From: Terasakiella magnetica
GTDB lineage: Bacteria; Pseudomonadota; Alphaproteobacteria; Rhodospirillales; Magnetospirillaceae
Reading direction: 5' to 3'
Length of the DNA: 64,000 nucleotides
Assembly (NCBI GenBank): GCA_902729415.1
Contig: CACVCF010000001.1
Location: 124,001 to 188,000, forward strand
In this document: positions 45,447 to 55,241 of the stretch, piece by piece
Position numbering within the stretch: the stretch's first letter is position 1
Layout: every line of letters starts with the position of its first letter
The notes under the pieces: model-generated
What the model saw: only the letters and a program-made list of their open reading frames with translations
What the model was told of the DNA's origin: nothing
The model's database searches: none
Translations under genes and position numbers: made by a program

Positions 45447-46447
45447 GGTGTGGGGGCCTCGGTCCAGAATGTTTCATCGACGGGTTGAGTCTCGGCAGGC
45501 TGCGGCATCATCAGCCGGGCCAGGGAAATAGCGGAAATGGAGGCGATGCCCGACGCCACATGGGGGCTGGCCGACACATCGCAGAATGCCAGCTGACCGG
45601 CCTCGGCCGCCGACAGCACCGCGCCCAGGCGTCGGGTGGTGTCCAGACGGCTGGCAAACAGGCGGGTAGCGCCGATTCCGGCGAAGGCTTCCCCGATTTC
45701 GGCGGCCTCCACCGCATCGCCGCCCGCGGCCATCACCAGGATGGGCTCGACATCGGCGGCCTCGACCAGCGCTTGAAGATAGTCCATGTCACTTTGCTTG
45801 AAGGGATTGAGGCCCGGGGAATCCACCAGCACCAGATCGAAGGCGCCATTGGCCGCCGCCACCGATGCCGCCAAGGATTCCGGGCCACGCGCCCGCACCA
45901 GATCGATCTCCAGAATCGAGGTGAAGGCGGCCAGTTGCTCCACCGCCCCGGCCCGGATGTTATCGCAGGTGATGACGCCGACCTGACGCTGCTTCAGCAC
46001 GCTGCGCGCCGCCAGCTTGGCCACGGCGATGCTTTTGCCCGAGCCGTTGGGCCCAATCAGCATGAAGGCGCGCGGCGCACCGTATTCGGGCAGATGAGCG
46101 AAGGTGAAACCCGCCTCCAGGGCGGCCGCGCAGGCCAGAGTCGGATCGTTCAGCGGCGCCATGCGGGCAGCGTTGATCAAGCGGTCGGCCAGCCGTTGCG
46201 GTACGCCATGATCGGAAAGCGCCTTGCGGATGATATCGGTGGTGCCCGAGCCGGATTCGGTGACCTCCTCCAGCATTTCGGCGATGGCCATATCTGCATC
46301 GACGGATTCCAGGGCGGCGGTGATGCGCACGCCTTTGGTTCCGGCAGCCCGCTGGGTCGAGACGATAATGGCCTCGTCGCCCAGTTCCTGGCGAACCAGC
46401 TCCATAGCCTCGGTCATGGTGGGGGCTGTGAAGGACTTGAGCCTCAT
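45443..46447 (-). CDS. flhF: Flagellar placement GTPase FlhF
   Basis: 334 residues with the SRP-GTPase layout. The N-terminus (MRLKSFTAPTMTEAMELVRQELGDEAIIVSTQ) is the FlhF signature. The P-loop GPNGSGKS is at 132-139, and VLVDSPGLNP occupies the G3 region. It recruits early flagellar parts such as FliF to the pole. The G-domain is somewhat diverged (GPNGSGKS rather than GPTGVGKT). Confidence 0.92.
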   Translation of the reverse strand: MRLKSFTAPTMTEAMELVRQELGDEAIIVSTQRAAGTKGVRITAALESVDADMAIAEMLEEVTESGSGTTDIIRKALSDHGVPQRLADRLINAARMAPLNDPTLACAAALEAGFTFAHLPEYGAPRAFMLIGPNGSGKSIAVAKLAARSVLKQRQVGVITCDNIRAGAVEQLAAFTSILEIDLVRARGPESLAASVAAANGAFDLVLVDSPGLNPFKQSDMDYLQALVEAADVEPILVMAAGGDAVEAAEIGEAFAGIGATRLFASRLDTTRRLGAVLSAAEAGQLAFCDVSASPHVASGIASISAISLARLMMPQPAETQPVDETFWTEAPTP

Positions 46448-46475
46448 GGTGCGGTTACGCGCCTCATCTCAGACA

Positions 46476-48590
46476 TTAGATCTGCCCCAGGGTCTTGATG
46501 CGGGCCTTGGGGTGGATTTCCGATTGGCTCATCACCACCGTCATGGGCCGGAAGCGCTCGATGATCGACCGCACATAGGGCCGGATGGTGGGAGAACTCA
46601 GCAAAATCGGCGTCTCGCCCTGCATGGCGAAGCGCTCGAAGGTCTGGCGGACGCGGGTGATGAAATCCTGCAACTGCGATGGCGCCATGGAGATTTGCTT
46701 CTCCTCGCCGCTGCCCACCAGGGATTCGGCAAAGGCCTGCTCCCATTCCGGCGACAAGGTGATCAGCGGAATAAAGCCCTGATGACCGGTATTGGCGTCG
46801 GAAATCTGCCGCGCCAGCCGCGCCCGCACATGCTCGGTGATCATGGTGACATTGCGGGTGTGGCCGCAGGCCTCGGCGATGCCCTCCAAGATGGTGGGAA
46901 GATCGCGGATGGAGATGCGCTCGGCCAGCAGGTTTTGCAACACCCGCTGCAGGCCGCCCACGGTCATCTGGCCGGGAATCAACTCGGCGATCAGCTTTTG
47001 CTGTTCCTTGTCCAACTCGTCCAGCAGCTTTTGAGTCTCGGCATGAGACAACAGCTCGGACATGTTGTCCTTCATCACCTCGGTCAGGTGGGTGGTGATC
47101 ACCGTCGGCGGGTCGACCACGGTATAGCCGCGAAACAGCGCTTCTTCCCGCGCGGCACTATCGATCCACAAGGCGGGCAGGCCGAAGGTGGGCTCGCGCG
47201 TTTTTTCGCCCGGCAAGGTGATCTCCTCGCCGCGCGGGTCCATGATCAGCAGGCTGTTGGGGCGCAAATCGCCGCGCCCGGCCTCTACTTCCTTGACATA
47301 GACCACATAGGTATTGGCGGGCAGCTGCATGTTGTCTTGGATGCGGACGCTGGGCATGACAAAGCCCATCTCGGCAGCCACCGCCCGGCGCAACGACTTG
47401 ATCTGATCGGTCAGACGCTGGCCCTTGGGGGCATTGATTAACTGCAGCAGGCCATAGCCCAGTTCCAGCCGTACATGGTCGATCTTCAAGGCGGTGGAGA
47501 TGGGCTCTTCCGTCACCGGCGGCTGTTGCAGGCTTTCGGAAACCTCGACCGCCTTGGCGGCATCAACCCGAACCCGCTCCTGCTTGTCCAGGAAGAAGGC
47601 GGCGGTGCCCATGCCGATACCCAGGATGGCGAACGGCAGGAACGGCATGTTGGGCACCAGCGACATCAGGGTCATCAGCGCCCCCGCCATGCCCACCGCG
47701 CGGGGATAGCCAGCCAGCTGGCTGAACAGCGCCTTGTCCACCGATTCACGGACGCCCGCCTTGGTCACCAGCATGCCCGCCGACACCGAGACGATCAGCG
47801 CCGGAACCTGGGTCACCAGTCCTTCACCCACCGTCAGCTTGGTATAGACGTCGGCGGCCTGGGCGAAGGTCAGGCCGTTCTGGGCCATGCCGATGATCAT
47901 GCCGCCGATGACATTGATGGCGGTGATCATCAGACCCGCGACGGCATCACCGCGCACGAATTTGGAAGCACCGTCCATGGAGCCGAAGAAGGCCGATTCC
48001 TGCTCCAGCTCGGCGCGGCGCGCCCGCGCGGTGGGCTCGTCGCACAACCCCGCCGACAGATCGGCGTCGATAGCCATCTGCTTGCCCGGCATGGCGTCCA
48101 GGGTGAAGCGGGCCGCCACTTCGGCGATACGGGTCGAGCCCTTGGTGATGACCACGAAATTGACGATCACCAAGATGGCGAAGACGATGATGCCGATGAC
48201 GAAATTGCCCGCCATGATGAAGCTGGCAAAGGCGGCGATGACATGACCGGCACCCTCGACCCCTTCATGGCCGTGCGACAGGATCAGACGGGTAGAGGCC
48301 AGATTAAGCGCCAGCCGGATCAGAGTGGTGATCAGCAAGACGGTGGGATAGGAGCTGAACTGCAACGGCTTCTCGATGAAGATCGAGACCATCAGGATCA
48401 GCACCGAAATGGTGATGGACAGCGACAGCCCCATGTCCAGCGCCCATGGCGGCAGCGGCAGAATCAGCACCATCAAGATGATGATGACGCCGAACGCCAG
48501 CCCCACATCGCCCCGGCGCAAGGCCGAGCCGAAGCGTCCCAATAATTCCTGGCCCGCTGTACTCTGACCCGCCGCCTGTTCGTCAGCCAT
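46476..48590 (-). CDS. flhA: Flagellar type III export protein FlhA
   Basis: 704 residues, standard length. Eight membrane segments lie in the first 330 residues, with the FHIPEP-type loop (AARFTLDAMPGKQMAIDADLSAGL), and a large cytoplasmic domain follows that receives chaperone-substrate complexes. It forms the export gate ring of the flagellar secretion system. It follows flbD by 10 bp and precedes flhF by 28 bp. Confidence 0.97.
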   Translation of the reverse strand: MADEQAAGQSTAGQELLGRFGSALRRGDVGLAFGVIIILMVLILPLPPWALDMGLSLSITISVLILMVSIFIEKPLQFSSYPTVLLITTLIRLALNLASTRLILSHGHEGVEGAGHVIAAFASFIMAGNFVIGIIVFAILVIVNFVVITKGSTRIAEVAARFTLDAMPGKQMAIDADLSAGLCDEPTARARRAELEQESAFFGSMDGASKFVRGDAVAGLMITAINVIGGMIIGMAQNGLTFAQAADVYTKLTVGEGLVTQVPALIVSVSAGMLVTKAGVRESVDKALFSQLAGYPRAVGMAGALMTLMSLVPNMPFLPFAILGIGMGTAAFFLDKQERVRVDAAKAVEVSESLQQPPVTEEPISTALKIDHVRLELGYGLLQLINAPKGQRLTDQIKSLRRAVAAEMGFVMPSVRIQDNMQLPANTYVVYVKEVEAGRGDLRPNSLLIMDPRGEEITLPGEKTREPTFGLPALWIDSAAREEALFRGYTVVDPPTVITTHLTEVMKDNMSELLSHAETQKLLDELDKEQQKLIAELIPGQMTVGGLQRVLQNLLAERISIRDLPTILEGIAEACGHTRNVTMITEHVRARLARQISDANTGHQGFIPLITLSPEWEQAFAESLVGSGEEKQISMAPSQLQDFITRVRQTFERFAMQGETPILLSSPTIRPYVRSIIERFRPMTVVMSQSEIHPKARIKTLGQI

Positions 48591-48600
48591 GATGGATCAT

Positions 48601-49977
48601 CTAAATCGCCGCCCGTTCAGCTTCGCCGCCCGCGGGCGGCGGTACATCGACCCCTTCGTCGGAATATTGCTTGAGCTTGTTGCGCAGCGTGCGGATGGAG
48701 ATGCCCAGAATATTGGCGGCATGGGTGCGGTTGCCCAGGCAATGGCTCAGGGTATCGATGATCAGGTCGCGCTCGACCTCGGCCACCGTCTTGCCCACCA
48801 GGGCCGACCGCCCCGCCCCTATGACCGAGGCGGCGGCATTGGCCGCCTGAGCCACCAGCGGATCGGGATTGGTGCCCACCGGCGCACCTGACAAGATGAT
48901 GGCCTCAGAGCCGATCTCGTTACCCGATGCCAGCAATACCGCGCGATGCATGGTGTTTTCCAGCTCGCGCACATTGCCGCGCCAGACATGGCGCGTCAGC
49001 ATCTGACGCACTTCGGCGGACAGGGACCGCTGTGGCAGGCCGTTGGCCTCGGTATAGCGCTTGACGAAATGGTCGGCCAGAACCGCGATGTCGAGCGGAC
49101 GCTCGCGCAGGGACGGCAAGGCCAGGGTCACCACGTTGAGGCGGTAGTAAAGATCCTCGCGGAAAGTGCCCTTCCTGATCTCGTCTTCCATGTTGCGGTT
49201 GGAGGTGGCGAGAATGCGGACATCGACCTTCACCGGCTGGCTGCCGCCCACCCGGTCCAGTTCCTTTTCCTGAAGCACGCGCAGCAGCTTGGATTGCAGC
49301 CGCACATCCATCTCCGAGATTTCGTCCAGCAGCAACGTGCCGCCATTGGCCTCCTCGAACTTGCCGAGACGCCGGGCCACCGCGCCGGTGAATGCCCCCT
49401 TCTCGTGGCCGAACAGTTCGGATTCCAGCAGATTCTCTGGAATGGCGGCGCAATTGACCGCCACGAAGCGCTTTTCGCTGCGGCGGCTTTTCTTGTGGAT
49501 GAAGCGGGCGATCAACTCCTTGCCGGTGCCGGACTCGCCGGTGATCATGATCGAGGCGTCGGAATTGGCTACCTGCTCGGCCAGTTTCAAGGTCTGCGCC
49601 ATGCGCGGATCCTTGAAGACGATGTTATGGCTTTCCTGGGTGACGGCGGCGATGACGGCGGCGATCAGTTCGGCGTCGGGCGGCAGCGGGATGTATTCCT
49701 TGGCGCCCGCCTTGATCGCCCGCACTGCGGCGGAAGCGTCCGAGGCGATCCCGCAGGCGACCACCGGCACGACAATGCGCTCGGCCTCCAGCGATTCGAT
49801 CAGGCCTTTGATGTCGCGCTTGACGTCGATCATCACCAGATCGGCGCCATGGGTCCGCAGAATCTCCAGCCCCGCCAGCACATCTTCGGCGACGCTGACC
49901 TTGGCGCCCCGCGCCATGGCGATCTGGCTGGCCGCTCCGATCTGGCCGTCAAGCGTCCCGATGATCAGAAGTCGCAT
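48601..49977 (-). CDS. flbD: Sigma-54-dependent flagellar regulator FlbD
   Basis: 458 residues. The N-terminal receiver-like domain has MIDVKRD at the phospho-Asp position but lacks the usual acidic pair near residue 8 (it reads IIGTLDG). The AAA+ domain has GESGTGKE and the sigma-54 contact loop GAFTGA, and a Fis-type helix-turn-helix ends the protein (NRTHAANILGISIRTLRNKLK). It activates middle and late flagellar genes, and in Caulobacter it also represses fliF. It lies in the flagellar operon between fliN and flhA. Confidence 0.93.
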   Translation of the reverse strand: MRLLIIGTLDGQIGAASQIAMARGAKVSVAEDVLAGLEILRTHGADLVMIDVKRDIKGLIESLEAERIVVPVVACGIASDASAAVRAIKAGAKEYIPLPPDAELIAAVIAAVTQESHNIVFKDPRMAQTLKLAEQVANSDASIMITGESGTGKELIARFIHKKSRRSEKRFVAVNCAAIPENLLESELFGHEKGAFTGAVARRLGKFEEANGGTLLLDEISEMDVRLQSKLLRVLQEKELDRVGGSQPVKVDVRILATSNRNMEDEIRKGTFREDLYYRLNVVTLALPSLRERPLDIAVLADHFVKRYTEANGLPQRSLSAEVRQMLTRHVWRGNVRELENTMHRAVLLASGNEIGSEAIILSGAPVGTNPDPLVAQAANAAASVIGAGRSALVGKTVAEVERDLIIDTLSHCLGNRTHAANILGISIRTLRNKLKQYSDEGVDVPPPAGGEAERAAI

Positions 49978-50051
49978 CTCGTCCCTCTCTCGTCCGTCAT
50001 TTGGCCCTCAAACGCCGGTCACCCGCGCGCAGACGCGAATCAAATATGTTT

Positions 50052-50103
50052 GTCGGCAAAGCCGACTGGCCGCAACTCCGAGCCAATAAGAAGGTATTGG
50101 CTC
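50052..50103. repeat. Two inverted repeats in the fliN-flbD gap
   Basis: GTCGGC-AAA-GCCGAC (50052-50066) and GAGCCAATA-AGAAGG-TATTGGCTC (50080-50103) are both perfect palindromic hairpins. The gap of 163 bp holds no gene. They may be regulator sites for flbD or a weak intra-operon terminator. Confidence 0.55.
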
Positions 50104-50140
50104 GTCGGTTCTTACAACACCCCACATCCCAACCCCTCGC

Positions 50141-50467
50141 CTAAGCGCGGTCGGTCTTGATGATTTCCGTCATGGTCACGCCCAGACGGTCTTCGACCAC
50201 CACCACTTCGCCACGGGCCACCAGCCGGTTGTTCACATAGATGTCGATGGCTTCACCGACCTTACGGTCCAGCTCAACCACCGCACCGCGCCCCAGCTTC
50301 AGCAGTTGATTGACCTGCATGGTGGCCTTGCCCAGCACCGCCGAAACCTGCACCGGAATATCGTAGACGGCCTCCAGATCACGGGCCGAGCGCGGAACAT
50401 CGGGGATATCGCCGCGTTGCTCTTCACCCTCGGGCTTGAAGTCGCTCAATTCAAAATCCGGCATCAT
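50141..50467 (-). CDS. fliN: Flagellar motor switch protein FliN
   Basis: 108 residues from ATG 50467, preceded by AGGAGG. The SpoA/SURF1-like C-terminal domain shows YDIPVQVSAVLGKATMQVNQLLKLGRGAVVELDRKVGEAIDIYVNNRLVARGEVVVVEDRLGVTMTEI, the FliN core. With FliG and FliM it forms the C-ring that sets rotation direction. fliM is not in this cluster. The gene follows fliH by 35 bp. Confidence 0.95.
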   Translation of the reverse strand: MMPDFELSDFKPEGEEQRGDIPDVPRSARDLEAVYDIPVQVSAVLGKATMQVNQLLKLGRGAVVELDRKVGEAIDIYVNNRLVARGEVVVVEDRLGVTMTEIIKTDRA

Positions 50468-50502
50468 GTCCTCCTGAACCGGCCGCATGGGCCGGTGGAA
50501 TG

Positions 50503-51174
50503 CTAGTTTTCACGGCGTTCGGGCGGCGCCAGAGAGCGTTCGACCGCCGCTTCGATATCAGCCAGCAGGCGGGCCTGGTCACGCTCGGCGCCGCCATCGG
50601 TCCATTCCACCCGGCAATCTCCCGCCCCCAGTCGGGGATCGGCCTGCACCACCACGCGCCCCTCGAAGCCATGGTGAACCGCCTCGGCCTCCAGTTTCTC
50701 GCGCACCGGGTCCACCAGGGAGGCCGCCACCCGGACAATGATACGCGGCTCGTCCAGCACATGGGCGAAGCATTCCTGGACCGTCCGCACCACTTCTTCG
50801 AAGGCGTTGCTCTCGCATGCCGCGGGCAGCACCCGCTTCAGGACCGCCATGGCCACCCGCGCCGCCACCCGCTGACTGACGTCGGCGGCATCGGCCTGCG
50901 CCTCGGCCAAACCGGCCAGACCGGCGGTCAGATTGGTCATGGCCAGGGCCATCGCGTGCTCGGTGGTCTGCGTCGCTTCTTCCAATCCCTGGCGGTGGCC
51001 CTCGTCATAGGCGGAATCCCGCACCAGCTGAAGGTCTTCCTCGGTGAAGGTGGGCGGCGGCGGCGCTTCAGGCTCGTATACCTCCTCCTCTTCCGGCGCG
51101 GTCTCAGGCGTGTGCGGGCGCGCGTGCTGCGGGCTGAAGTCCAGATCGAACATATATTTTTTGTACGTGCTCAT
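50503..51174 (-). CDS. fliH: Flagellar export regulator FliH
   Basis: 223 residues. The acidic, proline-rich N-terminus (TAPEEEEVYEPEAPPPP) precedes a long helix (EGHRQGLEEATQTTEHAMALAM, showing the spaced small-residue repeat of FliH) and a C-terminal domain with RIIVRVAASLVDPVREKLE. FliH binds and restrains the FliI ATPase. Family sequence conservation is low, and position between fliG and fliN supports the call. Confidence 0.85.
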   Translation of the reverse strand: MSTYKKYMFDLDFSPQHARPHTPETAPEEEEVYEPEAPPPPTFTEEDLQLVRDSAYDEGHRQGLEEATQTTEHAMALAMTNLTAGLAGLAEAQADAADVSQRVAARVAMAVLKRVLPAACESNAFEEVVRTVQECFAHVLDEPRIIVRVAASLVDPVREKLEAEAVHHGFEGRVVVQADPRLGAGDCRVEWTDGGAERDQARLLADIEAAVERSLAPPERREN

Positions 51175-51299
51175 GAAAATCCCAGATCGATCGTGATGTA
51201 CTTACCTTCAGCGAACATGTCGGACGAATGAAACACGACACCGATGAACACAGATGAATTCTTAATCTGTGTCCTAAAAAAGTTTGCCCTCTCAGGCGG

Positions 51300-52319
51300 C
51301 TAGTAGACCAGTTCGTCTTCCTCGCGGCCTTCGGAGATGACGATCTGACCCGACGCAGCCAGTTCCTTGGCCATGACCACGATGGCGGACTGGGCCTGAT
51401 CCACATCGCGCAGACGCACTGGTCCCAGGGCCTCCATATCGTCTTTCAGCATCTTACCCGCGCGTTCGGACATATTCTTGAAGAACAGTTCCTTGACCGC
51501 GTCGGCGCCACCTTTGAGCGCGATGGCCAACTTGTCCTTTTCGACCGAGCGCAGCAGCACCTGGACACCGGCGGCGTCGAGGCGGATGAGGTCGTCGAAG
51601 GTGAACATGAGGGCCTTGATCTTCTCCGAGCTTTCGCGGTTGCGCTCTTCCAGGGCCGACATGAAACGGTTCTCGGTATTGCGGTCCAGGTTGTTGAAGA
51701 TATCGGCCATCATCTCGTGGGCATCGCGGCGCTGGGTCCGGGCCAGATTGGTCATGAACTCGGTGCGCAGCGTCTTTTCCACGCCATCCAACACTTCCTT
51801 TTGCACCGCCTCCATGCGCAGCATGCGCATGATGACTTCCATGGCGAAGTTTTCCGGCAGAATCGCCAGCACCCGCGAGGCATGGTCGGGTTTGATTTTG
51901 GCCAGCACCACGGCGACGGTCTGGGGGTATTCGTTCTTCAGATAATTGGCCAGCACCTGCTCGGACACGTTGCCCAGCTTGTCCCACATGGTGCGGCCTG
52001 CCGGACCGCGGATTTCTTCCATGATGGTGTTGACGCGGTCCTTGGGCAGGCTCTTCATCAGCAGGCGTTCGGTGGTATCGAACGAGCCGGTCAGCGAGCC
52101 GGTCGAAGACAGCTGGTCGGCGAATTCCACGAACACGCGCTCGACCATGTTTGACGACACCGTACCCAGGCTGGCCATGATCTGGGACAGTTCCTTGATC
52201 TCGTCGTCGCCCAGCATGCCGAACAACTTGGACGACTGTTCCTCGGCCAAGGACAGCATGAACATGGCGGCCTTTTGCGGGCCGGTGAGAGAGCGGTAGT
52301 CCTCTTTGACGCGTGCCAT
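51300..52319 (-). CDS. fliG: Flagellar motor switch protein FliG
   Basis: 339 residues. The N-terminal domain ([26 protein letters not shown]) contacts FliF. The middle domain has [13 protein letters not shown] (the EHPQ-like motif as EYPQ), and the C-terminal torque domain has [19 protein letters not shown]. It couples stator ion flow to rotation. The 125-bp gap to fliH contains a small inverted repeat (ACACAGAT 51248-51255 with ATCTGTGT 51265-51272). Confidence 0.97.
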   Translation of the reverse strand: MARVKEDYRSLTGPQKAAMFMLSLAEEQSSKLFGMLGDDEIKELSQIMASLGTVSSNMVERVFVEFADQLSSTGSLTGSFDTTERLLMKSLPKDRVNTIMEEIRGPAGRTMWDKLGNVSEQVLANYLKNEYPQTVAVVLAKIKPDHASRVLAILPENFAMEVIMRMLRMEAVQKEVLDGVEKTLRTEFMTNLARTQRRDAHEMMADIFNNLDRNTENRFMSALEERNRESSEKIKALMFTFDDLIRLDAAGVQVLLRSVEKDKLAIALKGGADAVKELFFKNMSERAGKMLKDDMEALGPVRLRDVDQAQSAIVVMAKELAASGQIVISEGREEDELVY

Positions 52320-52334
52320 GGATCAGCGAGCCTC

Positions 52335-53999
52335 TTAGCTTTCCTGGTAGAGCCAGTTGCGGATGATGGACAGCGCCTCTTCCGGGTGCTTGTCGACGAT
52401 TTCGCCGATCTTGCGGATCGAGGATGCCTTGACCCGGCCTTCCACCTTGTCGATGTCGATGAGTTCGTCGGCGATCACCTCGTCCTCGCCGCCCAGCGGC
52501 GCGGGCATGCCGGCGCTGCCGGGGCCGGTCAGTTGCGGCATCGAGCCGCCTTCGGCGGTCAGCAGGCGGCGGCCATCGGGACCGACCTGACCCTGCATGG
52601 ATTCGATGGCGCGGCTGATGAGCGGGCGCAGCACCAGAAGCAGGAACAAGATGGCGACGATGGACAAGCCCAGATTGGATACCACCTTCTCGACGAAATC
52701 ACGCCGCATGCCAAAGATGAACTCACCCGGCTCCTCGGCCTGATCCAGTTCTTCGCCCTTGTAGAAGGGCATGGAGGCAACCTTGACCTGATCGTCACGA
52801 TCCCTGGTAAAGCCGATGGCCGACTTCACCAGGGCCTCGATCTGCGCCAGCTCCTCGGGAGTACGGTCGCGGTACGAGGTCTGCTTGCCGTCGGTGCCCG
52901 ACTTCTCGCGCACGCCGTCCACCAGAACTGCGGCAGAAACCTTGCGGATCTCGCCGGTCTCGCGGACGGTGTTCTTGGTCTTCTTCGAAATCTCGTAGTT
53001 GACGGTTTCCTGGTTCTTGTTGCTTTTGGTCGATGTGCGGAGATTGCCGCTGGACGAGGCATTGGGATCGGGCAAATTCTGCTGCACCGTCACCGGGGTC
53101 GGCTCGGAATCCTGGCTTTGCTCGCCCTCGTTGACCGTCACCTGCGACCGGACCACCTTGGTTTCGGGGTCATAGGTCTCCTCGGTGGTGACGGCACGGC
53201 TGAGATCCATATCCACGGTCACTTCAGCCCGGACACGTCCCGGCCCCAGCGAGCGCTCCAGCAGATCCTCGATGGTCTTGACCAGCCGGGCCTCGTAATT
53301 CAGGCGCATTTCCTCGGCGGATTGGGCCATGTATTCCTGGCTGTTCTCAAAGCCTTTGGCCAGCAAGGTGCCTTTGTCATCAACAATGGAGATACGCGAC
53401 GGCTTCATCTTGGGCACCGCCGCCGCGATCAGATGCTGGATCGCCAGCGATTGGGCCTTTTCCAATCGCGAATTGCCCTGCATCTTCAAAATCACCGAGG
53501 CGGAAGGCTCTTGCGTATCGCGCGAGAAAGCCTCGCGCTTGGGCAGCACCAGATGGACGCGCGCCGCCTTGACCTTGTCGATGGAACGGATGGTCTTGGC
53601 CAGCTCGCCTTCCATGGCGCGTACCATGGTGATGTTCTGCTGGAAGCTGGTAGAGCCCAGTGCGTCCTGCTTATCGAACAGCTCGTAACCTGCCATGCGG
53701 CCACCACTCGGCAAGGCCTGCTCGGCCATACGCACCCGCAGGTCAAGCTTGCGGTCCTTGGGAACCCAGACTTCGCTGCCTTCCTTGCGCAGCTCGTAAG
53801 GGATCTTGTCGGTGGTCAATTTTTCGATGATCTGCTTGGAATCGGCCAGATCGAGATCGCCGTAGAGCAGCTCCATCTGGGGCGCGGCGACGCGGCTCAT
53901 CAGATAGATGAAGAACCCGAGAATGCTGACACCGACGCCAGCAATAGCGGCAAGGCGCATGGGGCCAAGGCCGCGCAGCATTTGCAGGAATGCGTTCAC
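52335..53999 (-). CDS. fliF: Flagellar MS-ring protein FliF
   Basis: 554 residues. A membrane segment near residues 15-35 precedes the YscJ-like ring domain (MELLYGDLDLADSKQIIEKL; AARVHLVLPKREAF). The C-terminal part has the second membrane segment (LGLSIVAILFLLLVLRPLI) and the FliG-binding tail (GRVKASSIRKIGEIVDKHPEEALSIIRNWL). It is the base on which the flagellum assembles and the first gene of the operon. Confidence 0.97.
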   Translation of the reverse strand: MNAFLQMLRGLGPMRLAAIAGVGVSILGFFIYLMSRVAAPQMELLYGDLDLADSKQIIEKLTTDKIPYELRKEGSEVWVPKDRKLDLRVRMAEQALPSGGRMAGYELFDKQDALGSTSFQQNITMVRAMEGELAKTIRSIDKVKAARVHLVLPKREAFSRDTQEPSASVILKMQGNSRLEKAQSLAIQHLIAAAVPKMKPSRISIVDDKGTLLAKGFENSQEYMAQSAEEMRLNYEARLVKTIEDLLERSLGPGRVRAEVTVDMDLSRAVTTEETYDPETKVVRSQVTVNEGEQSQDSEPTPVTVQQNLPDPNASSSGNLRTSTKSNKNQETVNYEISKKTKNTVRETGEIRKVSAAVLVDGVREKSGTDGKQTSYRDRTPEELAQIEALVKSAIGFTRDRDDQVKVASMPFYKGEELDQAEEPGEFIFGMRRDFVEKVVSNLGLSIVAILFLLLVLRPLISRAIESMQGQVGPDGRRLLTAEGGSMPQLTGPGSAGMPAPLGGEDEVIADELIDIDKVEGRVKASSIRKIGEIVDKHPEEALSIIRNWLYQES

Positions 54000-54125
54000 G
54001 TGTTCTCCATCGCACCAAGGCTCTCACTGGCCGCGGGCGGGACCGACCGACCGCGCGTACCGGGAACCGGCCTCGCTTCACGATGCCAGGGTAAGTCCGC
54101 GCCCCTGAAGAGATGGTTAACAACC

Positions 54126-54140
54126 CGGCAATTATTGCCG
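54126..54140. promoter_or_regulatory. Palindrome upstream of fliF, candidate FlbD site
   Basis: CGGCAA-TTA-TTGCCG lies 127 bp upstream of the fliF start in a 153-bp gap. FlbD binds palindromic ftr elements near fliF in Caulobacter, and this site has a similar CGGCAA/TTGCCG character. No exact sigma-54 motif was found in the same gap. Confidence 0.45.
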
Positions 54141-54152
54141 AGTTACGTGATC

Positions 54153-54563
54153 TTATCCGATATCGAGATGGCCCTCGGCATAGGGGCGATAGCGCAGATC
54201 CTTGCCGATAATGTGCTGCATCAGCCACCGCGATAGAAAGTCCAGCATCTCCGAGGGGCTGACGCTGCCCGGCTGCGTCAAGGTGCGGCTTTCCATGGCG
54301 GCGACTTCGCCCACCATGTCCCGATGGGTCCGCCGATGCTCCTCCAGATCGGGATAGCCGCAGGCGGCCAGGATCTTCTCCTCCTCGGCGAAGTGATAGC
54401 GCGTGTAGTCAAGAAGATTGCCCAGCACCGTTTCCACGACCCGGGAGGCATCGCCCTGCATGGCATCAAACAGGAGATTGATCAGCTCGATCAACCTCCT
54501 GTGATGGGCATCCATACGCGGGATGCCCACACTCAGGTTTTCCGTCCACTCCAGGTAAGCCAT
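54153..54563 (-). CDS. Bacteriohemerythrin
   Basis: 136 residues. The di-iron ligand set is visible: His in MDAHHRRL, the His and Glu pair in YHFAEEEKIL, H-x4-H (HRRTHRDM) and the terminal H-x4-D (HIIGKD). It reversibly binds oxygen and may deliver or sense it; magnetic and microaerophilic spirilla carry many. It stands between the flagellar block and the BON lipoprotein, on the same strand. Confidence 0.93.
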   Translation of the reverse strand: MAYLEWTENLSVGIPRMDAHHRRLIELINLLFDAMQGDASRVVETVLGNLLDYTRYHFAEEEKILAACGYPDLEEHRRTHRDMVGEVAAMESRTLTQPGSVSPSEMLDFLSRWLMQHIIGKDLRYRPYAEGHLDIG

Positions 54564-54635
54564 GATCCAGCGCCCCTTTATTCTGGAAGGTATCCAGCAT
54601 GCCGGGGGCGGCTAGATCAAGCAAGCCCGGAGGGG

Positions 54636-55241
54636 TCAGCGCACCGAAACCCGGTCCACCACCCATTTGACGCCCTCGGCCTCGCGGACAAAGGCGATGG
54701 CGCGGGTGACGTCCTCGGCTGAACGCGCGGTTCCCAGCAGATAGGCCACGCCGCCGACCACCCGCACCACATAGGCGCCCGCCAGCTTGTCTTGGCCCAG
54801 CAACCCGGCATAGATCCTCTGTTCGCGGTTGGAATCGGGCACGAAGTCGGGTGAGGCGGGATTCTCCGACAGGCTCAGTTCGTCATGGACGACCAGGACA
54901 TCCTCGGCGACCTTGGCCAATTGCACCGCCCGGCGGCGGTATTCGGGCTTGGAGACAGCGCCGGTCAGCAGAACCGTGCCATCCCACGCCTTGACCGAGA
55001 CGCCCTTGAAGGCCTCCTTATCGGTCTCGACAAGGCGATTGACCACGGCGCGGCCGATGGAATCGTCACGATTGCGGTCACCGCGGGCGCGCACCACCCG
55101 ACCCTGATCATCCATGGTGACCGCCGAGGCTTTGGGCGCGGACACGGCGGCGGGCTCGGCGGCGCAGCCTGCCAGCAGCAGGGCAGCGCACAGAGCCACG
55201 GGGAGTGATGAGATTTTAGTGAGATGCAGCTTCTTGGCCAT
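54636..55241 (-). CDS. BON-domain lipoprotein
   Basis: 201 residues from ATG 55241 (ATG 55256 is an alternative). The lipobox LLAGC directs lipidation. Two BON-type repeats follow (SIGRAVVNRLVETDKEAFKGVSVKAWDGTVLLTGAV and RIYAGLLGQDKLAGAYVVRVVGGVAYLLG), the OsmY/DolP layout. It probably acts at the inner leaflet of the outer membrane in envelope maintenance. Its start overlaps the end of the TVP38 gene. Confidence 0.88.
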   Translation of the reverse strand: MAKKLHLTKISSLPVALCAALLLAGCAAEPAAVSAPKASAVTMDDQGRVVRARGDRNRDDSIGRAVVNRLVETDKEAFKGVSVKAWDGTVLLTGAVSKPEYRRRAVQLAKVAEDVLVVHDELSLSENPASPDFVPDSNREQRIYAGLLGQDKLAGAYVVRVVGGVAYLLGTARSAEDVTRAIAFVREAEGVKWVVDRVSVR

